Part shown: in pieces, positions 55,020 to 64,000 of the stretch
Position numbering within the stretch: the stretch's first letter is position 1
How the letters are laid out: each line of letters begins with the position of its first letter
Source of the DNA: Candidatus Nitronereus thalassa
GTDB lineage: Bacteria; Nitrospirota; Nitrospiria; Nitrospirales; UBA8639
Direction of reading: 5' to 3'
Assembly: GCF_032191465.1 (NCBI RefSeq)
Contig: NZ_JAQOUE010000001.1
Location: 1,240,001-1,304,000 of the forward strand
DNA: 64,000 nucleotides
The notes under the pieces: generated by a model
What the model was told of the DNA's origin: nothing
The model's database searches: none
The model's input: only the letters and a program-made list of their open reading frames with translations
Made by a program: the position numbers and the translations under genes

Positions 55020-56696
55020 TCACACTCGAAAGTTTCCGACAATTGCCTGCAATTCAGTTGCAAGCATACTCAGGTCGTGACTCGCTTTGGCAGATTCTGC
55101 AGATCCACTCGAAGAATCACGGGTCACCTGAGCCACCGTTTCCAGGTCACTGGCAATTTGCCTGGTCACCGTGGATTGTTCTTCTGCAGCTCCGGCGATT
55201 TGTTGAATCATGGAAGCCGTGCTTTGTACCATATCTTGTATCCGGCTCAATGCGTCCCCTGTTTTATTCGCCAATTCCACACCACTTGTCACCTTTCCTG
55301 TACCCTCCTCCATGGAAGCTACGGCACTTTTGGTGTCCTTCTGAATTTGGCGAATCATATCGCCAATTTCTTTGGTGGCCTTGGTCGTTCGTTCTGCAAG
55401 TTTTCGGACTTCATCCGCGACCACCGCAAACCCGCGACCTTGTTCACCGGCCCGAGCAGCTTCAATGGCGGCATTCAATGCTAACAAATTGGTTTGGTCG
55501 GCAATGTCTTCAATCACCCGAACGATCTCTCCAATTTGATCGGAGGAACTCCCCAAGGCGGATATAATCGTTGCTGATTGTCCTACCGCATCTGATAATT
55601 GCCGCATGCCCGCGACGGTTTCATTCACAACCGAATGGCCACTTTGCGCGGTTTGAGTCGTCTCTTGAGCAATCGCGGCCGCTTCCTGAGAATGACGCGC
55701 CACTTCACTCGCAGTCATGGTCATCTCCTCAACCGCAGAGGCTGATTGCGTCACTCGTTGTGTTTGAGTATCCGCCCCCTTGGCCATTTCATCCGCAGTT
55801 GCGGACAATTGTGCCGAGGCAGAAGCGACGCGATCCGTCACCTCACCAACTCGTCGAATCGATCTTTGCAGTTTTTCGATAAACCGGTTGAAGTTGTCAG
55901 CCAACTCACCAAGCTCATCTCTTCCGGCAACGGGAACACGTTGGGTCAGGTCACCTTCACCCGCTGCAATATCCTTCGTAATATTACGGAGTTGCCCAAG
56001 CGGAGCTATGATAAATTTATGCAGAAGGAGATAGACCATGACTAAACTGGTCACAATAATTCCGACTAACAGGCCACCTGTTCGCTGCAAAGAACCGAGC
56101 ATGGCCGCATTTACATCGGCCATGGGAATAGAAACGGATAACACGCCTAGGGTATCCCCAACGCTGGTGCCAGCATGACAACCAGTGCAAGCTTCAACCG
56201 TGGCTTTATCCGCGCTCGCGCGCCGAAACACCATAGAACCCCCAGACCCTTCCACTACGGAATAACTATCTTTTCCTTCTGCGATTGCCGCTAATGCCTG
56301 GGTTTCAAAACTATCCTTGGGCTTGTTCGCGGGATTCAACGGGGTTTTACTGACCAACCTGGATTGAAAAATATTCCGTTCACCAAGGGCTTCTCCAATT
56401 TCCCGAGTCGCTGTCGCTGGGAACGGAATCGCATTGGGATTATTAGCATGATCCCTCGCGACCTCAATGGACGAACCTGCTGAAGAGTTTTTCATTTTGC
56501 CGACATAATTTTTTGCGATATAGCTTCGCGTTACCTCGACTTGGGCTTGAATAACTTTCCCGCGTTCTTCAAGCTGTCGAAGCATGTTGGCTTCCTCTTG
56601 ACTGTATAAGAAATACAATCCCACCAGACTCAGCACCGCCGCGATGGCTCCTAAACAGGCCACCATTTTTGTTCCAATCTTCATGTCGGCTAACAT
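55020..56696 (-). CDS. Methyl-accepting chemotaxis protein with haem-type CxxCH sensor domain
   Basis: 558 residues. Membrane segments lie at about 12-31 and 208-228, enclosing a periplasmic domain of the DUF3365/Tll0287-like type ([20 protein letters not shown]). It carries CTGCH at 170-174, a c-type haem attachment motif. Then HAMP ([20 protein letters not shown]) and the signalling hairpin with [21 protein letters not shown] redox or gas ligand is likely. No NWETF-like CheR-tethering tail. The downstream neighbour is cheB, the upstream one a second receptor. Confidence 0.9.
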   Translation of the reverse strand: MLADMKIGTKMVACLGAIAAVLSLVGLYFLYSQEEANMLRQLEERGKVIQAQVEVTRSYIAKNYVGKMKNSSAGSSIEVARDHANNPNAIPFPATATREIGEALGERNIFQSRLVSKTPLNPANKPKDSFETQALAAIAEGKDSYSVVEGSGGSMVFRRASADKATVEACTGCHAGTSVGDTLGVLSVSIPMADVNAAMLGSLQRTGGLLVGIIVTSLVMVYLLLHKFIIAPLGQLRNITKDIAAGEGDLTQRVPVAGRDELGELADNFNRFIEKLQRSIRRVGEVTDRVASASAQLSATADEMAKGADTQTQRVTQSASAVEEMTMTASEVARHSQEAAAIAQETTQTAQSGHSVVNETVAGMRQLSDAVGQSATIISALGSSSDQIGEIVRVIEDIADQTNLLALNAAIEAARAGEQGRGFAVVADEVRKLAERTTKATKEIGDMIRQIQKDTKSAVASMEEGTGKVTSGVELANKTGDALSRIQDMVQSTASMIQQIAGAAEEQSTVTRQIASDLETVAQVTRDSSSGSAESAKASHDLSMLATELQAIVGNFRV

Positions 56697-56842
56697 CGAG
56701 CTGCCCCTCCTTTTCCTGCTACCTCATTGGCCTATGCAACCCTAGCTTCTGGCCCCTTGGTAGACGATCAATCTTTCTGTCTTGAAGAAACCACAAACCG
56801 TGAAGCGTAATTTCTTTGTGTATTCCCTATTGATTTCAAGCC

Positions 56843-58954
56843 TTATGCAAGTTGAAATTGTTTGAGATTTGATTGTAATTTCGCTGCCATTTCAGACAAG
56901 TCGCTCGTCGCCGTCACGACTTGATCCACACTGTTTTCATTTTGCTGACTGAGTCCGGCCACAGTTTGAATTCCGCCAGCAATTTGCTCGGTGGCCTGGG
57001 TTTGTTCATCAATCGATCCAGCCAGTTGTTGGACCATAGTCGTCACTTTTTGCACTCCATCCACGATTTCGTTTAATCGCAAACCCGCTTCATTCACTAA
57101 ATCCATGCCCGATTGAACTTCTGCTGTTCCGGATTCCATGGAAGCGACAGCCTCTTGGGTCCCGACTTGAACGGTTTCAATCACGCCGGCGATTTCCTTC
57201 GTGGCTTTTCCTGTTCGTTCTGCAAGTTTCCGAACTTCGTCCGCCACCACCGCAAACCCACGACCCTGCTCTCCTGCGCGAGCCGCCTCAATCGCCGCAT
57301 TCAAAGCCAACAAATTCGTCTGATCGGCAATATCCTCGATCACCCGGATGATCTCGCCAATTTCTTGGGAACGTTGCCCTAATACTTGAATGCGCTCTGA
57401 CGATACTTGCATGGTACCGGCTACTGCTTCCATGCCACGGATAGAATTAGCCACTACCTCACCACCCTTCATCGCGGTTCCGCTTAACTCTTTGGCGGTC
57501 TGAGCCATGACTTGGGCATTTCGTGTCATTTCATTGGCGGTCGCAGACATTTCCTCCACGGCAGAGGCAACTTGGGTGGATTGACTCGCCTGGTCGCGAC
57601 TGGCTTGAGAGACTTGCGTTCCATTAACGGATAATTCCTCTGCTGCCGCGGCCACAGTATGTGCAACCTGAGCGGTTTGCCCAATCATGGCATTGAGACT
57701 TTCCAAAAAGGCATTAAAGGCCTGCCCCATTTGGCCTAACTCGTCGGCACTGGTGACAGGGACTCGTCCTCGCAAATCACCCTTTGAGGCCTGCTCGGCC
57801 ACGGCAATCACGGGTTTTAATTGACCAATAACCGCTCGACCAATGAACAGGCCAGCAGGAATAATGAGCGCTAAACATGCCAGCACCGCGAGCCAAATAT
57901 CTCGTTGAATGGAAAAGGCCTCAGCGGCGGCTTCAGCGGAAGGCACTCGCACCAACACCGCCCAATTCATCCCTGGGAATCCCATGGCCCCCTTGAGATG
58001 GGTGAACCCGCCAACTTGCATAATTTGCTTTCTGTCATGAAGCGATTGCATGAACCCACTTTTTCCCTGGATCGCCTCTTGAGCCATGGCCACGCCTTTG
58101 TCCGCCAGATTTAATTTCAAAATGACATTTTCGAGATCAAAGCTTATCTTTTCTGATCCTTGTGTCTGCGGATCAAAATCCAAAATGACCCGTCCCTTGG
58201 AATCGAGAAGCGTCAATTCAGCCCCCTGCATTCCGGCACGCTTTAACTCTGGATAAGTTTGCTCAAAAATATCAGCCACCAATCGAAACTTCGCTCGATT
58301 GGTCCAATAGCCAATGACATCTTCACCTTGATACACCGGAGCTGAAAAGCCAATTGTTAAGCCACCATCCTCTGGAAAAATGGCTTTCACATCTTGGTCC
58401 ACATGGATATCTTCGATAAACGTACCAGTGGAAACATCATTACCCGGAGCCGTAAACGGCATGCTGGTGGTGAATTGCTCATTTTGCAGCGCTTGAAACC
58501 AGGGCGTGTCGGCATAGTTTTTGGTGTATAGGGATTCAGTAGGAATCGGGTTGCCCTGTGCATCGCGACTATTGACCGCAATGACATCCCCTTGTAGATC
58601 CACGAACATGGATAGGTAATACATCCCATAACTTTTCACATACGCATTCATGGTCCTGACAATGGAATTTTCGGCTTCATCAGGGTTATACCAGGCATAC
58701 CGTTCTTGCAAAATTTGATTGCTGGCAAAGGCCTGCACGTCCCCATATCGCTCGAACAAGTTTCGATCGATTTTGTCGGCAATATTTTCGCTCACCAGCT
58801 GAAAGCGTTGGCCGGCGCCTTTCTCAATATCCGCAGTGGCACTGAATCCAATATAGGCCACGACCGCCATCGGAATCACACCAAAGACCAATAACAACGC
58901 GACCAGTTTAGAAGTCAACCCGAGTTTTCCTAGAAATTTTTGTTTCTGTGGCAT
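56843..58954 (-). CDS. Methyl-accepting chemotaxis protein with large dCache-type sensor domain
   Basis: 703 residues. Membrane segments at ~16-36 and ~358-378 enclose a ~320-residue periplasmic domain with double-Cache character ([20 protein letters not shown], then GELTL-like and [19 protein letters not shown]). HAMP and signalling domains follow, with the tip [20 protein letters not shown] nearly identical to the neighbouring receptor. Cache domains commonly bind amino or organic acids; the ligand is unknown. AAGGAGG before the ATG. Confidence 0.92.
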   Translation of the reverse strand: MPQKQKFLGKLGLTSKLVALLLVFGVIPMAVVAYIGFSATADIEKGAGQRFQLVSENIADKIDRNLFERYGDVQAFASNQILQERYAWYNPDEAENSIVRTMNAYVKSYGMYYLSMFVDLQGDVIAVNSRDAQGNPIPTESLYTKNYADTPWFQALQNEQFTTSMPFTAPGNDVSTGTFIEDIHVDQDVKAIFPEDGGLTIGFSAPVYQGEDVIGYWTNRAKFRLVADIFEQTYPELKRAGMQGAELTLLDSKGRVILDFDPQTQGSEKISFDLENVILKLNLADKGVAMAQEAIQGKSGFMQSLHDRKQIMQVGGFTHLKGAMGFPGMNWAVLVRVPSAEAAAEAFSIQRDIWLAVLACLALIIPAGLFIGRAVIGQLKPVIAVAEQASKGDLRGRVPVTSADELGQMGQAFNAFLESLNAMIGQTAQVAHTVAAAAEELSVNGTQVSQASRDQASQSTQVASAVEEMSATANEMTRNAQVMAQTAKELSGTAMKGGEVVANSIRGMEAVAGTMQVSSERIQVLGQRSQEIGEIIRVIEDIADQTNLLALNAAIEAARAGEQGRGFAVVADEVRKLAERTGKATKEIAGVIETVQVGTQEAVASMESGTAEVQSGMDLVNEAGLRLNEIVDGVQKVTTMVQQLAGSIDEQTQATEQIAGGIQTVAGLSQQNENSVDQVVTATSDLSEMAAKLQSNLKQFQLA

Positions 58955-59096
58955 AACTGCCTCCTTGGCATCGAACCCCGGGTAGAGTGAGCATCCCCTC
59001 CGCTCGTTGGTTCACAAAATCGAACTATGTAGACCTCTGCTACACGTCTGAATGTATTTTCGTTTTTTCCTTACTTTCGCCCGTTGCACACCAATA

Positions 59097-60056
59097 TCAG
59101 AGTTTAGAATTTGCGGCATCCTCTGCCGGTTCAAAAATTCTTTGAATCACTTTGCGTAAATGCTGGGCATCGAATTTGGTGACATAATCGGTCACCCCAA
59201 CGACTTTTCCCTTTTCCACATTGCACGTACCAGACAAGGAAGAATGCATGAGAATCGGAATGTTCCCAAAACGCCCATCGCTCCGCACATGCTTGGTAAA
59301 CGTAAACCCATCCATTTCAGGCATTTCGATATCAGTTAGAACCAATTGCATAATGTCCTGAAAATCCTTACCCAGAAGTTCCGCGCGCTCGGCATGCATT
59401 TTCATCCGCTCCCAAGCTTCTTTGCCCGTACTGACTTCCTCATAGGTCATACCCAAACGATCAAGAGCTTTCACCAGTTGTTTGCGGGCCACCAGCGAAT
59501 CATCCGCCACCAGAACATGCTTGCCTTTGGTCGCAGGGGTCGCTTCAATCCCAGCGTAGGTTTCATCATCTGATCGTGGGGAAATTTCCGCCAACACTTT
59601 TTCGACATCCAGAATGAGCACCATTCGGTCATCATCCAGCTTGGTCACTGCGGTCACGGCACCTTGTCGGCTCGTCCGGATCATGGGTGGAGGCACATTT
59701 ACACGATCCCACGACATCCGGATAATGCGATCAACGGAGGCCACGAGAAACCCCTGCTTGTTGTCGTTGTATTCGGTAATGATGAGCTTGGCTCCCTCTT
59801 TATCCAGGGGTCCCAGTCCGATGGATTGGCGAAGGTCCACCAGGGGAATATTCTCTCCGCGGAGGTTGACCACTCCCAGTATCCGTGAATCCGAGTCTGG
59901 AATTTTCGTAATCGCCGGAATTTTCATGACTTCTCGAATCTTGAAGACATTGATGCCGTAGATCTCCTCCGTCCCCAAGGAAAACATCAACAGTTCCATT
60001 TTATTCGCACCGGCCAGTCGCGTACGTTGATCAATTTCAGCCATCAGATTCGACAT
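59097..60056 (-). CDS. cheV: Chemotaxis protein CheV (CheW-receiver fusion)
   Basis: 319 residues from ATG 60056 with GGAGG 8 bases before; the 11-codon upstream extension is not used. The CheW-like domain has SLGTEEIYGINVFKIREVMK, VVNLRGENIPLVDLRQSIGL and ILDVEKVLAEI. The receiver has VLVADDSLVARKQLVKAL and the Asp in LVLTDIEMPEMDGFTF. CheV couples or adapts receptors. A TCTCGTG/CACGAGA hairpin (60076-60098) sits just upstream of its ribosome-binding site. Confidence 0.95.
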   Translation of the reverse strand: MSNLMAEIDQRTRLAGANKMELLMFSLGTEEIYGINVFKIREVMKIPAITKIPDSDSRILGVVNLRGENIPLVDLRQSIGLGPLDKEGAKLIITEYNDNKQGFLVASVDRIIRMSWDRVNVPPPMIRTSRQGAVTAVTKLDDDRMVLILDVEKVLAEISPRSDDETYAGIEATPATKGKHVLVADDSLVARKQLVKALDRLGMTYEEVSTGKEAWERMKMHAERAELLGKDFQDIMQLVLTDIEMPEMDGFTFTKHVRSDGRFGNIPILMHSSLSGTCNVEKGKVVGVTDYVTKFDAQHLRKVIQRIFEPAEDAANSKL

Positions 60057-60075
60057 GTCTTTTTCCTCCAGGATT

Positions 60076-60098
60076 TCTCGTGACTCCAAAACACGAGA
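60076..60098 (-). promoter_or_regulatory. Hairpin in the cheV leader
   Basis: A perfect 7-base inverted repeat, TCTCGTG / CACGAGA, with a 9-base loop, begins a few bases upstream of the cheV Shine-Dalgarno at 60066-60070. It could affect cheV translation or mRNA processing. Confidence 0.3.
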
Positions 60099-60148
60099 CC
60101 TCCATACCCACTGTTTTTCCCTACGTCGTTCACGGGTTCAGATCGAGG

Positions 60149-62113
60149 TTACCCAACCATCGCCAGCCCTGAACCACCAAGAGTACCGACTTTTTGCACC
60201 ATATCTGCCATATCCAATATCAGCACGACCTTGCCATCCCCGGTAATCGTGGCCCCGGCTACTCCTGCGACTTCGGAAAGATATTCCCCGAGCGACTTAA
60301 TGACGACTTCCTCCTGGGCACGCAACCGATCAACGACAATTCCCAATCGGCGTTCGCCTACCGCCACCACCACGACATAAGACTCTTCCGCCTCATCCAT
60401 TGAGGGAATTCCAAATTCATCGGCAAGGCGAACTAAGGGCAATATCCGTTCTCGTAAGTTGAGAACCGATCGACCATTGATCGTCTTGAAATCCTCTTTG
60501 GTTACTTTGACGGCCTCAACTACGGAGGCTAAGGGGATTGCGAACGTGGAACATTCCACCTCAACCAGCAATGCTTGGATAATCGCTACAGTCAATGGCA
60601 ATTTTATGGTTACTAAACATCCATGCCCAGGCTCGGAGTTCAACTCAATGCTGCCGTTCATGCGACTGATATTCGTGCGAACCACATCCATGCCAACGCC
60701 TCGCCCGGACACATCACTCACCACGTCGGCAGTGCTGAATCCTGGCAAAAAGATCAAGTTCATCGCATCACGTTTATCCATTCCGGCCAAATCACTTTCT
60801 GTCACCAGGCCTTTGGACAATGCTTTTTCTTTGATCTTTTCGACCTGGAGACCGCGGCCATCATCTTCGATGCGAATGACGATACTGTTGCCTTCTTGCG
60901 AAGCGGACAATCGAACATTGCCTTCCGGATGTTTGCCAGCGGCTTTTCGTTCACTCCCCAACTCGATCGCATGATCGATGGAATTCCTCACCAAATGCAC
61001 AAGGGGATCACCCAATTCATCCGCCACGGATTTATCAACCTCCGTGTCTTCCCCTGCCATTTCGAGATGCACGGTTTTCCCTAATTTGTGGGCAAGATCG
61101 CGAACCAATCGTGGAAATTTGGCAAACACTTTTCGAATAGGCACCATGCGGGTTTTCATGACGGCAAGCTGAAGATCGCTAGCCACCAAGTTAATCTGAG
61201 CTAGAGTAACTCCTAATTCTCGAACCAGAGTGTCATTCTCGTAACGTTCTTCCAACCCTCCTCCAAGTTTCATGAGCCGATTCCGCCCAAGTACCAATTC
61301 GCCGACCAAGTTCATGACATGATCCAAACGACGGGTTTCCACACGAACACTCTGATCCTCTTCACGAGTGGAAGGCTTGGGTTGTGTTTTTCCCGCATGT
61401 TCCATGGTTCGGGTGGTGGCCTCTGACATTTTTGCCAACATCTCCGATAAAGCTGGCGCAGCAGGAGGAGTTGCTGGTGGAACTTCGGATGGATTGGACG
61501 ACTGCGAGGCAGCAAACTCAACCGCATGGGGAATTGCTGGCGGTTTGGGTATCGATGAGCTTTCCTTATTTTCCTTTGGAGCCTGAACAACCGGAGGTTC
61601 AGGATCTGAGGTCGCTGAAGGTGTTGCTTCCAAAACATCGGATTCTTCAGCAATTGGCTCTTCGGCAGTTGAGGCACTTGGGGCTTCAGGCACCGAAGAA
61701 GCTGACGAGGCTCCAATGTCCGCGGCACTGTCCATCGTCAGGGTCAACTTTGTCACAATTAAATCGGTATCGACATGGGTGTCTTCCCCCGTACTGCGGA
61801 TGTCTTCTTGAAGCAACTTAATGATATCGACTGTTTCGAGAATAATATCCACTACGTGGCTGGTTGCAGCCATTTCCCCGTTGCGGAGTTTATTCATCAG
61901 ACTTTCCGCGTTATGAGCCACCTCCACTAAATGCGAAAAACCAAGGAATCCTGCCCCCCCCTTCATGCTGTGCATGGCGCGGAAGATTTCGTTCAATAAT
62001 TCCACATTTCCAGGATCTGATTCCAAGGTCACAAAATGCTGGTCAAGCGACTCCAGCATTTCCGCACTTTCGGCGAGGAAGTCACCTAAGATTTCTTTCA
62101 TTTCTTCATTCAT
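60149..62113 (-). CDS. cheA: Chemotaxis histidine kinase CheA
   Basis: 654 residues. The HPt domain carries His48 in FRAMHSMKGGAGFLGFSHLV. A Pro/Ala/Glu-rich linker (~115-245) replaces a recognisable P2 (CheY-binding) domain. P3 begins RVETRRLDHVMNLVGELVLG. The ATPase has LVHLVRNSIDHAIELG, RIEDDGRGLQVEKI and GRGVGMDVVRTNI. A CheW-like P5 domain ends the protein. It phosphorylates CheY and CheB. Confidence 0.96.
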   Translation of the reverse strand: MNEEMKEILGDFLAESAEMLESLDQHFVTLESDPGNVELLNEIFRAMHSMKGGAGFLGFSHLVEVAHNAESLMNKLRNGEMAATSHVVDIILETVDIIKLLQEDIRSTGEDTHVDTDLIVTKLTLTMDSAADIGASSASSVPEAPSASTAEEPIAEESDVLEATPSATSDPEPPVVQAPKENKESSSIPKPPAIPHAVEFAASQSSNPSEVPPATPPAAPALSEMLAKMSEATTRTMEHAGKTQPKPSTREEDQSVRVETRRLDHVMNLVGELVLGRNRLMKLGGGLEERYENDTLVRELGVTLAQINLVASDLQLAVMKTRMVPIRKVFAKFPRLVRDLAHKLGKTVHLEMAGEDTEVDKSVADELGDPLVHLVRNSIDHAIELGSERKAAGKHPEGNVRLSASQEGNSIVIRIEDDGRGLQVEKIKEKALSKGLVTESDLAGMDKRDAMNLIFLPGFSTADVVSDVSGRGVGMDVVRTNISRMNGSIELNSEPGHGCLVTIKLPLTVAIIQALLVEVECSTFAIPLASVVEAVKVTKEDFKTINGRSVLNLRERILPLVRLADEFGIPSMDEAEESYVVVVAVGERRLGIVVDRLRAQEEVVIKSLGEYLSEVAGVAGATITGDGKVVLILDMADMVQKVGTLGGSGLAMVG

Positions 62114-62223
62114 AGAAGACCCCGTTTATTCAATCAGATATGCATTACCGACTGCCGCTGTTTCCATTTGTCCAACAAGGTTCTCTTGGACCAACTCTTC
62201 CTTTTCACAACCATGGTGCACGG

Positions 62224-62868
62224 TTAGTTAAAACCAAATTCGCCAAGGATGTCGTCCACCAAATTTTGTTCCAACGCCGTTTTGTTCGAAGCTTCTAATT
62301 GTTTAAGCATTTCATGGCCTCGACCGTCTTGCTTCGATTTTATTTCATCCTGCTTCAATCCAAATACCACCACCAGCTTCAGCAGCTTGTGTTGAATGTC
62401 TTCCAAGATCGTCACCAATTTCTTCACTCGCTGGGCCACTAAGTCTTGGAACGACAAGGCGACGGTGATTTCCATAAGCTGGGCTTCATCCTGCCCCAAC
62501 CTCTGGATCACGGAGGCAATCCGCTCTCGAGCCGGCCCCTGGTCTTCTGCACCCGCCAAAAGCGTTTGCGTCTCTTCCAAAGACTTCATGACCGTGGCGC
62601 GACTGTCCAAAATCTTTTCCGTCAAACTCATGACTTTATGGGTGCCCTCTTCAGTCATGGTCGCCAGTTCTTGTAAAAAATTATTGGCATCTGGTAGCGT
62701 GCTGGCCGTCGACGCCACTGGTGATTCCATATCACGAATCGCCCGTGTAGTTGCTTCCACAAATTTCGCCAACTCCCCGAGTTCTTCATAGATCGTCCGA
62801 TCTTCAGCCGATTCCAAAGGCGTAGGATCTTCCTTCTCTTCCGTCTCAAAACTGCGGTCCATCAACAT
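62224..62868 (-). CDS. cheZ: CheY-P phosphatase CheZ
   Basis: 214 residues from the ATG at 62868, which has GGGAG at the best spacing among three in-frame ATGs. The long helical hairpin contains ITVALSFQDLVAQRVKKLV, where the Gln of FQDL corresponds to the catalytic Gln of E. coli CheZ. The C-terminus VDDILGEFGF matches the CheY-binding tail. Its presence in an operon with cheA and cheY indicates CheZ-type signal termination. Confidence 0.92.
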   Translation of the reverse strand: MLMDRSFETEEKEDPTPLESAEDRTIYEELGELAKFVEATTRAIRDMESPVASTASTLPDANNFLQELATMTEEGTHKVMSLTEKILDSRATVMKSLEETQTLLAGAEDQGPARERIASVIQRLGQDEAQLMEITVALSFQDLVAQRVKKLVTILEDIQHKLLKLVVVFGLKQDEIKSKQDGRGHEMLKQLEASNKTALEQNLVDDILGEFGFN

Positions 62869-62918
62869 GAGCATCTCCCTTGGTCGTAAGTTTTCCAGTC
62901 AGGATATCTATGTGTGAA

Positions 62919-63320
62919 CTAGGCGTTAACCGTCTTTTTGGCAAATATTTTTTGCAATTTTTCCAGCAACGCATCCGGGGTAAAGGGTTTCACTACATAG
63001 TTGCTCACTCCAGCTTGAACGGCTTCAATGATATTTTCTTTTTGGGCTTCCGCCGTCACCATCAACACCGGAACGCTTTTGAGTTCGGGGTCGGCCCGGA
63101 TGGCACGAAGCATGTCAATCCCCATCATGACGGGCATATTCCAATCAGACACTACAAGGCCAAACCCGCCGGCCCTCAGTTTCTTCAACCCCTCTTCTCC
63201 ATTTTCCGCTTCCTCAATATTCGAATACCCAATCTGCTTCAGCACATTTTTGACGATTCGCCGCATCGTGGACATATCATCAACCACTAAAACCTTGATG
63301 GAAAAATCTAAATCTGACAT
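62919..63320 (-). CDS. cheY: Chemotaxis response regulator CheY
   Basis: 133 residues, a single receiver domain. Asp14-Asp15 ([18 protein letters not shown]), phospho-acceptor Asp59 ([16 protein letters not shown]), the Thr in [13 protein letters not shown] and Lys in YVVKPFT match true CheY closely. GGGAGG lies 7 bases before the ATG. It is the likely motor-binding regulator. Confidence 0.95.
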   Translation of the reverse strand: MSDLDFSIKVLVVDDMSTMRRIVKNVLKQIGYSNIEEAENGEEGLKKLRAGGFGLVVSDWNMPVMMGIDMLRAIRADPELKSVPVLMVTAEAQKENIIEAVQAGVSNYVVKPFTPDALLEKLQKIFAKKTVNA

Positions 63321-63355
63321 GTGTCTTCCTCCCGTAAATCGTTATCAAACTCTTG

Positions 63356-63769
63356 TTAGGCGATGGGCATCGGATTCGTTTGGCTTGATGATGACACGAC
63401 TCGGATCAATTCCTTGAGCAGCAACTCTTGAGAAATCGGTTTGGTTAAAAACACCGAAACTCCAGCTTCCAACCCACTCTTCCGTTCACGTTCTTCACCC
63501 TGTGTGGTCAACATAAGTATGGGAAGATCCCGATACACCGGGTGCTCCTTCAGGGATTGGGTTAACTCAATTCCATCCATTTGCGGCATATTCAAGTCCG
63601 TAATTACGGCGGCACAGGATTCCCGTCCTAATTGCTCTAGGGCTTCTAACCCATTTTCCGCCATCAACACTTCATACCCAGCTTCTCGAAGGTACATGGA
63701 AAGCAGCCGACGGGTCATTCGGCAGTCATCCACCACCAAAATTACTGATCCCAGTTTGCCTTCATCCAT
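63356..63769 (-). CDS. Second CheY-like single-domain response regulator
   Basis: 137 residues. DD at 14-15 (LVVDDCRMTRRLLSMYLREA), Asp58 in VITDLNMPQMDGIEL, Thr in LMLTTQGEERE and Lys in FLTKPIS complete the receiver site. It is less CheY-like at the motor-binding face than the neighbouring gene, so it may be a phosphate sink or serve another kinase. Its ATG overlaps the stop of the upstream ORF (TAATG). Confidence 0.88.
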   Translation of the reverse strand: MDEGKLGSVILVVDDCRMTRRLLSMYLREAGYEVLMAENGLEALEQLGRESCAAVITDLNMPQMDGIELTQSLKEHPVYRDLPILMLTTQGEERERKSGLEAGVSVFLTKPISQELLLKELIRVVSSSSQTNPMPIA

Positions 63770-64000
63770 TATCGGGTTCCTCGGGGTTCACTCTTTAGTG
63801 TTTTGGTATCTATTTTCATTTCGGGGCTAGAAACCTTCCCAGAAATAGAGTTTCCGGTTCCTACCGGAACCAACCGAGAAGGTTTGTCAGGTGTTTGCCC
63901 ACTGTGAGCCTCCCCATCCTTCCACACCTGAATGCCTGTGGGCCTCGAGCTCGTGTCTATAGAAGGAGTCGTGGGAATCGCCACAGGTGTACCAGCCTTG
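63769..64000 (-). CDS. C-terminal part of an unrecognised protein (cut by window edge)
   Basis: The frame is open to the last base, so the gene starts outside the window. The visible ~76 residues are Pro/Ser/Thr/Gly-rich and look disordered (for example GTGNSISGKVSSPEMKID), with no domain I recognise. The one-base overlap with the following CheY-like gene (TAATG) shows it is a translated neighbour in the same operon. Confidence 0.5.
   Translation of the reverse strand, partial: KAGTPVAIPTTPSIDTSSRPTGIQVWKDGEAHSGQTPDKPSRLVPVGTGNSISGKVSSPEMKIDTKTLKSEPRGTR

Overview
The window looks like chromosomal DNA of a motile, diderm (Gram-negative) bacterium. P-ring and L-ring genes (flgI, flgH) and two lipobox proteins imply an outer membrane, and the base composition is balanced. 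The mix of sigma-54-like and sigma-28-like promoters, csrA-fliW, CheV together with CheZ, and a large flagellin-glycosylation island would suit a Nitrospirota-type genome (Nitrospira or a relative). That assignment is an inference from gene content, not a proven one.

Layout. Positions 1-2890 are on the + strand: the 3' part of thiL, a DUF2062 membrane protein and an HD-domain phosphohydrolase. From 2923 to the end every gene is on the - strand, so transcription runs from high to low coordinates. In that order: the tail of an unknown gene, two CheY-like regulators, CheZ, CheA, CheV, two methyl-accepting chemotaxis proteins (one with a periplasmic CxxCH haem motif), CheB, CheW, MotA and MotB (64000-51593); the rod and ring genes flgF, flgG, flgA, flgH, flgI, flgJ behind a sigma-54-type promoter (51237-46364); flgM-flgN-flgK-flgL behind a sigma-28-like promoter (46262-42148); a response-regulator diguanylate cyclase and a hybrid histidine kinase (41951-38618); fliW and csrA (38594-37800); the glycosylation island (37499-14511); fliC, flaG, fliD, fliS and a fliT-like chaperone gene (14211-8432); then a second sigma-54-type promoter ahead of a tiny histidine-kinase DHp-like protein, a PilZ protein, a CsgG/TolB-like lipoprotein and two glycosyltransferase-like proteins (8202-2923).

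How it fits together. The island encodes most of a pseudaminic-acid-type nonulosonate route: PseB, PseC, a PseG-like hydrolase, a short NeuB-type synthase and an SpsF-type cytidylyltransferase. It ends in a Maf (MptE-like) protein, the expected flagellin nonulosonate transferase, directly upstream of fliC. Interleaved are genes outside the textbook pathway: a class III aminotransferase, an aldo/keto reductase, APS kinase plus sulfotransferase, two methyltransferases, a split transketolase, a B12-type radical SAM protein, an SDR, an ATP-grasp ligase, a GH57-like protein and a cytosolic sialidase-like propeller. Many neighbours overlap by 4 bases (ATGA), so they are probably co-translated. No PseH-type acetyltransferase is visible, and the synthase lacks the usual C-terminal SAF domain. 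The likely product is therefore an unusual, possibly sulfated and branched or methylated, nonulosonic acid on flagellin. This is the best candidate in the window for an undescribed system.

Regulation visible in the sequence: sigma-54-type sites before flgF and before the DHp-like gene, sigma-28-like sites before fliC and flgM, a fliC leader carrying a hairpin and two AGGA motifs beside a csrA-fliW pair, and c-di-GMP genes (an active-looking GGDEF protein and a PilZ protein with a long insert). I saw no tRNA, rRNA, CRISPR array, insertion sequence or phage gene.
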